A stretch of 13,376 nt of DNA, from assembly GCA_934219025.1 (NCBI GenBank), contig CAKQDG010000061.1, positions 1 to 13,376 on the forward strand, read 5' to 3'. This stretch comes from an uncultured Prevotella sp. Lineage in GTDB: Bacteria > Bacteroidota > Bacteroidia > Bacteroidales > Bacteroidaceae. The notes under the pieces are model-generated. The model did not search any database. It saw only the letters and a program-made list of their open reading frames with translations, and was not told where the DNA came from. The position numbers and the translations under genes are program-made. Of the stretch, positions 1 to 4,852 are shown in pieces. Numbering within the stretch: position 1 is the stretch's first letter; every line of letters starts with the position of its first letter.

Positions 1-622
1 CATATCTCTTTTGCAGATAGAGCACGGTGATGCAGTAGTCCTGTCCCGGAACGGTAGACTTGCCGCTGAATCCGGTCTCCTTGATACGGGTCTTCGTTCC
101 CGGCACCTGCACCTTGTAGTCGTAGCGCAGCGCCTTAGGGCGCTTGGTGAAGCGTATGCCCCAGTTCATGTTTTTAGGTCCGTCCTTGGTTCCCGTGATA
201 GGCTCCTTCATGTCGCCCAGATAAATAGAACCGGCGGCAAGCACCTTGATGTTAATCATTCCGAGCGCCTTGCACGTCTCGATATGCGTTGTCATCTTGG
301 CACAGTATCCGTGTCCCGGATGCACGTCGCGGTAAACCGAGTTGTTGGTCTTTACAATTCCCATCACTTTCGCCATCACGTTTGAGGAGCCCCATGGCGA
401 ACCGCCCATATTCTTGTATGGAGTGTTTCCGTTGATAGTGGTGTTAGGTCCGATTGCATAAATAGTTTTGGTGTTACCCCCGATGATTCCAGACTCCTTG
501 ATGTGCCTAACCACCCAGTGGTCCATGTTTCCGTAGGCAATCGGTTCAAAATTCTGTGAGAAAGAACAAACAGATGTTGTAGCAAGCAGCATGGCGCATG
601 CTATCTTCTTAAAAAAATACAT
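1..622 (-). CDS. PCMD-like secreted protein, 5' part (3' end outside window)
   Basis: Reading the minus strand from ATG at 622 gives about 207 codons with no stop before the window edge, so the C-terminus is missing. The N-terminus (MYFFKKIACAMLLATTS, then VCSFSQNFEP) is a typical Sec signal peptide: two lysines, a hydrophobic core and a likely cut just before QNFEP. The mature part carries phrases such as YGNMDHWVVRHIKES, GGSPWGSSNVMAKV, YRDVHPGHGYCAKM, VLAAGSIYLGDM and FTKRPKALRYDYKV. I recognise these from Bacteroidales exported proteins with the PCMD (putative carbohydrate metabolism) domain; that assignment is from memory of the family. The protein is probably periplasmic or surface-located and its exact role is unknown. 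The start is supported by the signal peptide and by a TACCTTTG box about 30 bp upstream. Confidence 0.7.
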   Translation of the reverse strand, partial: MYFFKKIACAMLLATTSVCSFSQNFEPIAYGNMDHWVVRHIKESGIIGGNTKTIYAIGPNTTINGNTPYKNMGGSPWGSSNVMAKVMGIVKTNNSVYRDVHPGHGYCAKMTTHIETCKALGMINIKVLAAGSIYLGDMKEPITGTKDGPKNMNWGIRFTKRPKALRYDYKVQVPGTKTRIKETGFSGKSTVPGQDYCITVLYLQKRY

Positions 623-652
623 GTTTATTAATTGAATTTTAAAATACGGCTG

Positions 653-660
653 CAAAGGTA
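653..660 (-). promoter_or_regulatory. Bacteroidetes-type -7 box for the PCMD-like gene
   Basis: On the minus strand this reads TACCTTTG, an exact match to the TAnnTTTG -7 consensus of the Bacteroidetes primary sigma factor. It predicts a leader of roughly 25 nt before the ATG at 622. No clear TTTG -33 element is seen at the expected 19-21 nt spacing. Confidence 0.55.
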
Positions 661-848
661 ATACAATTTTGTGTATGCGTTCCGAAAAACGCGTATAAAA
701 AGTGTTCCAAATTTCTTATTTGTCAAAAATTATATGCGTATAGATATAGGCGTTTCCTTCAAGGATATAAGTCTAAAAGATGTAACCTTTTGATATGTAA
801 TGAATTAGCGTGAATGTTGTCTTTATTTGCTGCGCGTAATCCTTTTGT

Positions 849-934
849 GAGCATAGCTTTTTCGGGAGCAAAGCATTGCTTCTTCAAGAGCAAAGCATTG
901 CTTCTCTTCGGGAGAAGCGTTGCTTCTCCTCGCA
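849..934. repeat. Array of 3-4 imperfect palindromic repeat units
   Basis: The unit GAGCAAAGCATTGCTTCT occurs exactly at 866-883 and 888-905 (period 22). A diverged unit at 912-927 forms the hairpin GGAGAAGC-GTT-GCTTCTCC at 911-929 with an 8-bp perfect stem. A more degenerate partial copy lies at 849-858. Each exact unit contains the small stem AGCAA/TTGCT, and units are separated by short linkers such as TTCAA or CTTCGG. This resembles a REP-like dispersed palindromic element, which would have to be confirmed by finding copies elsewhere in the genome. Confidence 0.7.
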
Positions 935-996
935 TTTCCGGTATTCAAAGTGTTCAAAAAGTCGGATTTTTGATTTCAACTTATAGTAAGAATTAA

Positions 997-1032
997 GGCT
1001 CTTCACTCCAAATATCGGATGAGCCCTTTTTT
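997..1032 (+). terminator. Weak terminator-like hairpin with T-run
   Basis: GGCTC at 997-1001 pairs with GAGCC at 1021-1025, and TCC with GGA inside, followed by six T residues (1027-1032). The stem is interrupted by an asymmetric bulge. No recognised plus-strand gene ends just upstream, so it may serve a lost gene or insulate the downstream promoter. Confidence 0.4.
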
Positions 1033-1035
1033 ACC

Positions 1036-1329
1036 CCAACCCTCACCATTGCCTTCAAAAAATATCCTGTTTACAAATAAGTAAATTTATTTCCTCGCTT
1101 AGTCGGAATTTTACATTATCTTTGCACTCGTAAAAAGCATTATTAAAAGAAAGCGATGAGACATACATACAACAAGAACATAAATGAGTACGTCCATTAT
1201 GAGGTGAAAGAGGATGACACTCTCCTTAACTTCCTCCTCAACAACGTGAAGGAGAGCCGCTCGAAGATTAAGGCTACACTTCAGGGAAAAGGAATAAAGG
1301 TAGACGTGAGCAAGACGAAGGGCAACAAC
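1036..1329. repeat. Long direct repeat, left copy (rluA-type promoter and 5' end)
   Basis: This 294-bp segment is matched by 3002-3350. By eye the aligned parts differ by four substitutions and one single-A indel, apart from a 54-bp block present only in the right copy (3273-3326). Homology starts at CCAACCCTCACC upstream of the promoter and ends after GCAACAAC, where this copy switches to HsdM-like coding sequence. The repeat covers the promoter, the leader and about the first 58 codons of the pseudouridine synthase gene. Confidence 0.95.
1117..1124 (+). promoter_or_regulatory. Duplicated -7 box ahead of the chimeric S4-HsdM frame
   Basis: TATCTTTG is an exact TAnnTTTG match inside the left direct repeat, about 32 bp before the ATG at 1156. 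The same box occurs at 3083-3090 ahead of the complete gene. I see no good TTTG -33 element. The duplicated promoter would drive the chimeric frame and, through the overlap, rhuM. Confidence 0.6.
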
Positions 1330-1653
1330 CAGAAGCGCAGACTCCGCGACTTTGAGATCGACAAGATTGTCAATACGTTTCAGAACAAGGAGGCGGTGGA
1401 TGATTTCTTTGTTGCCGTTACTTACGACGAGATTAAGGAAAAAGGTTATAGCTTGTCTGCTGGCCAATACTTCGACATCAAGATTGACTATGTGGACATC
1501 ACCGAGGAGGAGTTCAACAAGCGTATGGATAATTACAAGTCTACGCTGAAAGCGCAGTTTGAGGAGAGCCATCGCCTTGAAGCGGAGATTCTGAAGCAGC
1601 TCGACTGTATCTCGTTTGATGCTAACGTTGGAAAGGCTACCGCTCATGAGTAA
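1156..1653 (+). CDS. Chimeric frame: truncated RluA S4 N-terminus fused to HsdM C-terminus
   Basis: Residues 1-58 repeat the N-terminus of the downstream pseudouridine synthase (RHTYNKNINEY, ESRSKIKATLQGKGIKVD) but lack 18 residues of the S4 RNA-binding region. From about residue 59 the protein becomes the C-terminal tail of a type I DNA methyltransferase subunit: RRLRDFEIDKIVNTFQNKE, GYSLSAGQYFDIKI, YVDITEEEFNKRM and LEAEILKQL are typical of HsdM ends. The methylase catalytic domain (NPPF/Y motif and AdoMet site) is absent, so methylation is not possible from this product. The frame is open for 165 residues and overlaps rhuM by 8 bp. Its start is the same ATG used by the intact gene. It may be expressed from the duplicated promoter. 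Whether the fusion product folds or merely carries translation into rhuM cannot be told from sequence. Confidence 0.8.
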   Translation: MRHTYNKNINEYVHYEVKEDDTLLNFLLNNVKESRSKIKATLQGKGIKVDVSKTKGNNQKRRLRDFEIDKIVNTFQNKEAVDDFFVAVTYDEIKEKGYSLSAGQYFDIKIDYVDITEEEFNKRMDNYKSTLKAQFEESHRLEAEILKQLDCISFDANVGKATAHE

Positions 1654-2656
1654 TGAGATTCAATTCCTGCTTTACAATATGCCGGATGCCGACGGCAAGG
1701 TGCAGGTGGTTATCAAGAATGAGACACTTTGGTGTACGCAGAAGGCTATGGCGCAACTCTTTGGCGTTGGTGTTCCTGCTATCAGCAAGCATCTGAAGAA
1801 CATTTTTGCCGAGGGGGAACTTGATAAGGATGTGGTTGTTTCCAAAATGGAAATAACCACTCAACATGGTGCAATGGAAGAAAAGACACAGACCCATAGT
1901 GTTGATTTTTTCTCTCTTGATGCCATTATTGCCGTGGGCTACCGTGTGTCTTCGCTGAAGGCTACTCGTTTCCGCCAGTGGGCTACAAGGATTCTCAATG
2001 AGTATATCAAAAAGGGCTTTGCCATGGATGATGAGCGGTTGAAGCAGGGCAACGCGGTGTTCGGAAAGGATTATTTCCGAGAGTTGCTGGAGCGCGTCCG
2101 TTCTATCCGTTCAAGTGAGCGACGCATCTGGCAACAGATTACGGACATCTACGCGGAGTGCAGCACGGACTATGACAAGAACTCGCCCACGACGCGCGAT
2201 TTCTATGCGATGATCCAAAACCGCTTTCACTATGCCATCACTGGCCATACTGCGGCGGAGATTGTCTACTCCAAGGCTGACCATACGAAGGAGAACATGG
2301 GGCTGACTACTTGGAAGTATGCGCCCGACGGCCGAATCCTAAAATCGGATGTCAGCATCGCCAAAAACTATCTGCAAGAAAGGCAGATACGCCAACTGGA
2401 GCGCGCCGTCACGGGCTTCTTCGACTATATCGAGGACCTGATAGAGCGTGAAAATACGTTCAACATGGCGCAGTTCTCGGCAAGCGTCAATGAGTTCCTA
2501 ACATTCCGTCGCTACCAGATTCTGCCCGACAATGGCAAAATTTCTGCGGCACAGGCCAAGAAGAAAGCGGAAGAGGAATATGATATTTTCAATAAAACGC
2601 AACGCATTGACTCTGATTTCGATAAGGAGATAAGAGGATTGCTTGATAAGGAATAA
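1646..2656 (+). CDS. rhuM: RhuM family protein associated with type I R-M operon
   Basis: The 336-residue product begins MSNEIQFLLYNMPDADGKVQ and contains the RhuM-family signatures TLWCTQKAMAQLFGV, AISKHLKNIF, SLDAIIAVGYRVSS and FRQWATRILNEYIKKGFAMDD. The N-terminal part looks like a small DNA-binding or KilA-like module and the rest is helical. Members are often called virulence proteins after the Salmonella rhuM locus, but the biochemical role is not established. I choose ATG 1646, not the in-frame ATG at 1616, because it matches the family N-terminus and overlaps the preceding stop (ATGAGTAA), which suggests translational coupling to the HsdM-derived frame. The gene is full length with no internal stop, unlike its hsd neighbours. 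Family assignment is confident; function is unknown. Confidence 0.85.
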   Translation: MSNEIQFLLYNMPDADGKVQVVIKNETLWCTQKAMAQLFGVGVPAISKHLKNIFAEGELDKDVVVSKMEITTQHGAMEEKTQTHSVDFFSLDAIIAVGYRVSSLKATRFRQWATRILNEYIKKGFAMDDERLKQGNAVFGKDYFRELLERVRSIRSSERRIWQQITDIYAECSTDYDKNSPTTRDFYAMIQNRFHYAITGHTAAEIVYSKADHTKENMGLTTWKYAPDGRILKSDVSIAKNYLQERQIRQLERAVTGFFDYIEDLIERENTFNMAQFSASVNEFLTFRRYQILPDNGKISAAQAKKKAEEEYDIFNKTQRIDSDFDKEIRGLLDKE

Positions 2657-2689
2657 GACTATGCAAGAATTATTCCTCAGGTTGGGGAG

Positions 2690-2718
2690 TAATTTTGCAA
2701 GTCACACTTGCAAAATTA
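2690..2718. repeat. Perfect 13-bp inverted repeat with 3-nt loop
   Basis: TAATTTTGCAAGT (2690-2702) is followed by CAC and then its exact reverse complement ACTTGCAAAATTA (2706-2718). It sits 33 bp after the rhuM stop, exactly where the HsdS-like reading begins. It lacks the GC-rich stem of a classical terminator. It could be a weak transcription stop, a recombination scar or a protein-binding palindrome. A smaller perfect stem (GTCGTT-TAT-AACGAC) lies at 2737-2751. Confidence 0.85.
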
Positions 2719-2910
2719 AAAAATTATGGAATTAAAGTCGTTTATAACGACATAGATAGTAAATTGGCGCAACCAAACATTGGACATCCAACAATATACA
2801 AATACACTCATTCATTTCCTCTAAACATTGAAGTAAAAAAACAAATAGCTTCTGTCCTCCATAATTTAGACCGCAAAATAGAACTCAACAAGAAGATAAA
2901 TGATAATTTA
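2695..2910 (+). pseudogene. HsdS C-terminal fragment (type I R-M specificity subunit)
   Basis: The frame encodes AQPNIGHPTIYKY followed by FPLNIEVKKQIASVLHNLD, then RKIELNKKINDNL, the usual end of an HsdS target-recognition half: a proline-leading strand, then the conserved helix that separates the two recognition domains. Only about 70 residues remain of a protein normally near 400. There is no ATG start, and homology stops at 2910 where a hairpin element begins. The frame then runs on, without resemblance to anything, across the element and the rluA promoter to a stop at 3097-3099. The base composition is clearly more AT-rich than the flanking genes. This fragment cannot form a working specificity subunit. 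Confidence 0.75.
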
Positions 2911-2982
2911 CGGCTACGCCTCAGCATAGCTCAAACTGCGTTTGGCTCTGCTCTCGGCTTGCTCGTAAATTATCATTTATCT
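2894..2982. repeat. 89-nt hairpin element with perfect 19-bp outer arms
   Basis: AGATAAATGATAATTTACG (2894-2912) has its exact reverse complement at 2964-2982. The 51-nt spacer is itself a partial hairpin: CAAAC (2932-2936) pairs with GTTTG around a TGC loop, GAGC-type pairs extend it, and GCC/GGC pairs lie near the base. The left arm encodes the HsdS residues K-I-N-D-N-L, so the right arm is an inverted copy of coding sequence. The GC-rich core (beginning GCTACGCCTCAGCATAGC and ending CTCTCGGCTTGC) resembles short repeats I recall near gene ends in Bacteroidales genomes, which is memory and not a search result. Confidence 0.85.
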
Positions 2983-3001
2983 GTCTTTTGTCTTTTCTAC
3001 A

Positions 3002-3350
3002 CCAACCCTCACCATTGCCTTCAAAAAATATCCTGTTTACAAATAAATAAATTTATTTCCTCGCTTAGTCGGAATTTTACATTATCTTTGCACTCGTAAA
3101 AAAGCATTATTAAAAGAAAGCGATGAGACATACATACAACAAGAACATAAATGAGTACGCCCATTATGAGGTGAAAGAGGATGACACACTCCTTAACTTC
3201 CTCCTCAACAACGTGAAGGAGAGCCGCTCGAAGATTAAGGCTACACTTCAGGGAAAAGGAATAAAGGTAGACGGCAAATGCGTGACGCAGTTTGACTATC
3301 CGCTGGCGAAAGGCACGAAAGTGGATGTGAGCAAGACGAAGCGCAACAAC
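3002..3350. repeat. Long direct repeat, right copy (rluA-type promoter and 5' end)
   Basis: This is the second copy of the segment at 1036-1329, offset by 1966 bp at its left end. It holds an extra 54 bp (3273-3326) that encode 18 residues of the S4 domain, and one extra A in the leader. Since this copy leads into the complete enzyme with a full S4 region, it keeps the ancestral coding content and the left copy has lost the 54 bp. Confidence 0.95.
3083..3090 (+). promoter_or_regulatory. -7 box of the RluA-family gene
   Basis: TATCTTTG matches TAnnTTTG exactly and lies 33 bp before the ATG at 3123. No convincing -33 TTTG is present at normal spacing. The leader is A-rich (TTAAAAGAAAGCG before ATG) with no Shine-Dalgarno sequence. 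Confidence 0.6.
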
Positions 3351-4019
3351 GACAAACTGAAGAGCCGCTACGTGAAGATTGTCTATGAAGACCAGTATCT
3401 CGTGGTGATAGAAAAGAACATCGGCATCCTCTCGATGGCCGCCGGACACAAGTCGCTCAACGTGAAGGCTGTGCTCGACGACTATTTCAAGAAGACACGA
3501 CAGCGCTGCACGGCACATGTGGTGCACCGGCTCGACCGCGACACCAGCGGACTGATGATTTATGCCAAGGACATGGAAACGGAGCAGATACTGGAGCACA
3601 ACTGGCACGATATCGTGTTCGACCGCCGATATGTTGCCGTGTTGAGCGGCGAGATGGAAGACGACGAGGGAACGATAGAAAACTGGCTGAAGGACAACAA
3701 GGCATACGTAACCTATTCTTCGCCCGTGGACAACGGCGGAAAGTATGCCATCACGCATTTTCGCACGCTCGAACGCACCACGGAACACAGTCTTGTAGAG
3801 TTCAAACTCGAGACAGGACGCAAGAACCAAATTCGTGTGCACTCTGCCGACATGGGGCATCCGGTGTGTGGCGACGTGAAATACGGCAACGGCGACGACC
3901 CGATACACCGCCTCTGTCTGCATGCCTACATGCTCTGCTTCTATCACCCGGTAACCGGACAGCCGATGGAATTCCAAACCATGATTCCGGCTGCGTTCAG
4001 ACACGTTGTTAAAAGGTGA
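3123..4019 (+). CDS. RluA-family RNA pseudouridine synthase
   Basis: The 298-residue product isomerises specific uridines in RNA (23S rRNA or tRNA in characterised relatives) to pseudouridine in the cytoplasm. An S4 RNA-binding domain lies at about residues 18-75 (ESRSKIKATLQGKGIKVDGK). The synthase domain follows with VHRLDRDTSGLMIYAKD at 134-150; Asp138 in HRLD corresponds to the catalytic aspartate of the family. Further signatures are LETGRKNQIRVH and GHPVCGDVKYG, and the length is normal. Which RluA subfamily (RluC/D-like or another) it belongs to cannot be fixed by eye, so no symbol is given. The start is supported by the promoter and A-rich leader. The 5' end is duplicated upstream at 1036-1329, so this locus served as the target of the R-M insertion yet keeps an intact gene. 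Confidence 0.92.
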   Translation: MRHTYNKNINEYAHYEVKEDDTLLNFLLNNVKESRSKIKATLQGKGIKVDGKCVTQFDYPLAKGTKVDVSKTKRNNDKLKSRYVKIVYEDQYLVVIEKNIGILSMAAGHKSLNVKAVLDDYFKKTRQRCTAHVVHRLDRDTSGLMIYAKDMETEQILEHNWHDIVFDRRYVAVLSGEMEDDEGTIENWLKDNKAYVTYSSPVDNGGKYAITHFRTLERTTEHSLVEFKLETGRKNQIRVHSADMGHPVCGDVKYGNGDDPIHRLCLHAYMLCFYHPVTGQPMEFQTMIPAAFRHVVKR

Positions 4020-4072
4020 AAAAATAAAAAGGTGAAAGGTAAAAGGGAGGAATAATAAAAGAAAAAAGTGTG

Positions 4073-4225
4073 ATGGAAAATTTTGGATATTATATATTCT
4101 GTATCATAGCATTTGTTGTGGCATTTCTGTTGGTGAAGAAAGTGGCAGGATGCATGATAAAAACCGTTATTATGGCAATAGTGATAGCTGTGCTTGCCGC
4201 TATCTACTATTTCTGTTTCAGTTAG
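4073..4225 (+). CDS. Small hydrophobic membrane protein (50 aa)
   Basis: ATG at 4073 opens a 50-codon frame ending in TAG at 4223-4225. The product (MENFGYYIFCIIAFVVAFLL, then VKKVAGCMIK, then TVIMAIVIAVLAAIYYFCFS) has two hydrophobic segments of roughly 16-20 residues joined by a short basic loop, the shape of a two-helix inner-membrane miniprotein. It starts 53 bp after the pseudouridine synthase stop and is followed at once by a strong terminator, so it is probably co-transcribed with that gene. I do not recognise a family. Coding is supported by the clean two-helix pattern and position between gene and terminator; function is unknown. Confidence 0.6.
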   Translation: MENFGYYIFCIIAFVVAFLLVKKVAGCMIKTVIMAIVIAVLAAIYYFCFS

Positions 4226-4244
4226 AATTAATACACATATAGGA

Positions 4245-4283
4245 AAAAGACTTCCCCTTTCTTTTGTTTAGGGGAAGTCTTTT
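4245..4283. terminator. Strong bidirectional terminator
   Basis: A perfect 13-bp stem, AAAAGACTTCCCC (4245-4257) with GGGGAAGTCTTTT (4271-4283), encloses a 13-nt loop. T-runs occur in both orientations. It lies between the converging small membrane protein gene and guaD, and can end transcripts from both sides. Confidence 0.9.
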
Positions 4284-4295
4284 CTATTGCAAAAG

Positions 4296-4775
4296 TCAAT
4301 ATTCCGTCTTGTCGCCCTTCTCGCTCCACATGCGGAAAGCCTTGCTCGCCTCGTCGCGCAGCAGAATCTCCGACGGCTTGTTGCGATTTTCCGGTGCAAG
4401 CTCAATCTCACGGTATATAAAATCGTCGTCGAAACCTATTGCCGCCGCATCCTTGCGGTCGTTGGCATAGAAAATCTTGTCGAGATGCGCCCAGTATATC
4501 GCACCGAGACACATGGGGCACGGTTCGCACGAGGTATAGATAGAGCAACCTTGCAGATCGAATGTTTTTAGCTTTTCAGCAGCCTTGCGTATAGCCGACA
4601 CCTCAGCGTGGGCAGTTGGGTCGTTGTGGAGAGTAACGCAGTTGGAAGCCTCGGCGATGAGTTCACCGTCTCGGGCAATTACGGCACCAAACGGACCGCC
4701 GCCATTTTTTACGCTCTCCTCGGACAGCTTGATGGCCCTCATCATCAGTTCTTTGTCATTCATTTTCTTATCCAT
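4296..4775 (-). CDS. guaD: Guanine deaminase (cytidine deaminase superfamily)
   Basis: The 159-residue enzyme is expected to hydrolyse guanine to xanthine and ammonia in the cytoplasm, feeding purine salvage or nitrogen release. The zinc site is visible as HAE (His56, Glu58) and TSCEPCPMC (Cys86 and Cys89 as ligands). Phrases NGGGPFGAVIARDG, NDPTAHAEVSAIRKA, CLGAIYWA and AIGFDDDFIYREI match Bacillus-type GuaD closely, as does the C-terminal end in a glutamate-tyrosine pair, which in that enzyme helps close the active site. Length equals the family norm (about 156). ATG 4775 is used; Met5 is an alternative. A -33/-7 promoter lies just upstream and a strong terminator just downstream, so it is probably monocistronic. 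A different nucleoside deaminase specificity is possible but less likely. Confidence 0.82.
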   Translation of the reverse strand: MDKKMNDKELMMRAIKLSEESVKNGGGPFGAVIARDGELIAEASNCVTLHNDPTAHAEVSAIRKAAEKLKTFDLQGCSIYTSCEPCPMCLGAIYWAHLDKIFYANDRKDAAAIGFDDDFIYREIELAPENRNKPSEILLRDEASKAFRMWSEKGDKTEY

Positions 4776-4799
4776 AAAATTTTGTTTTGTTATTTTGTG

Positions 4800-4830
4800 C
4801 TAAGATAAGGAATTTTGTTGTGTTCTCAAA
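4800..4830 (-). promoter_or_regulatory. guaD promoter
   Basis: On the minus strand, TTTG (complement of 4827-4830), 19 nt, then TATCTTAG (complement of 4800-4807). This matches the TTTG / TAnnTTTG layout with one mismatch in the -7 box. It predicts a leader of about 20 nt. It overlaps the opposing promoter for the flavodoxin-ferredoxin gene. Confidence 0.6.
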
Positions 4831-4848
4831 ATAAAATGCTTAAATTCG
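4818..4848 (+). promoter_or_regulatory. Candidate promoter of the flavodoxin-ferredoxin gene
   Basis: TTG at 4818-4820, a 20-nt spacer, then TAAATTCG at 4841-4848, one mismatch from TAnnTTTG. Only 4 nt separate this box from the ATG at 4853, so transcription would start at or very near the start codon, giving a leaderless or nearly leaderless mRNA. Confidence 0.45.
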
Positions 4849-4852
4849 CACC

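Larger units (their letters stand above)
623..1155. other. Long intergenic region without a convincing gene
   Basis: This 533-bp stretch holds, in order: the -7 box of the minus-strand gene, an AT-rich stretch (661-848) in which I see nothing specific, an array of short palindromic repeats (849-934), a weak terminator-like hairpin (997-1032), and from 1036 the left copy of the long direct repeat with the duplicated RluA promoter. A 60-codon frame at 814-996 runs through the palindromic repeats and resembles no known protein, so I do not annotate it. Confidence 0.6.
1330..3001. mobile_element. Decayed type I restriction-modification island between long direct repeats
   Basis: Between two near-identical copies of the rluA-type 5' region lie, in order, a C-terminal HsdM segment, an intact rhuM-family gene and a short HsdS fragment. 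RhuM-like genes are known companions of hsd genes in Bacteroidales and other bacteria, so the three pieces fit one former type I R-M operon lacking most of hsdM and hsdS and all of hsdR in this window. No transposase or integrase is visible. Flanking long direct repeats without a recombinase match the insertion-with-long-target-duplication pattern described for R-M loci. The mechanism is inferred; the gene remnants and repeats are visible. Confidence 0.6.

Noticed and set aside
849..934. Short repeats with about 22-24 nt period considered as a CRISPR array
   Set aside because: The spacers are only a few bases and the repeats are diverged palindromes; no cas genes are near. A REP-like array fits better.
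814..996. 60-codon plus-strand frame ending just before a terminator-like hairpin
   Set aside because: It reads through the palindromic repeat array, giving repeated AFSGAKH / CFFKSKAL phrases, and matches no known protein. The frame is best explained by the repeats.
2661..2735. 24-codon frame (MQELFLRLGSNF...) between rhuM and the hsdS fragment
   Set aside because: Very short, runs through the 13-bp palindrome, and resembles nothing known. It is probably debris of the hsdS 5' end.
1330..3001. Insertion sequence or integrative element
   Set aside because: No transposase, integrase, terminal inverted repeats or short target duplication is seen. The flanks are long direct copies of a host gene, which fits an R-M long-target-duplication event instead.
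3021..4004. 327-codon minus-strand open frame opposite the pseudouridine synthase
   Set aside because: It is the mirror of a well-supported RluA-family gene, runs through its promoter, and has no recognisable motif. A similar mirror frame lies opposite the chimera.
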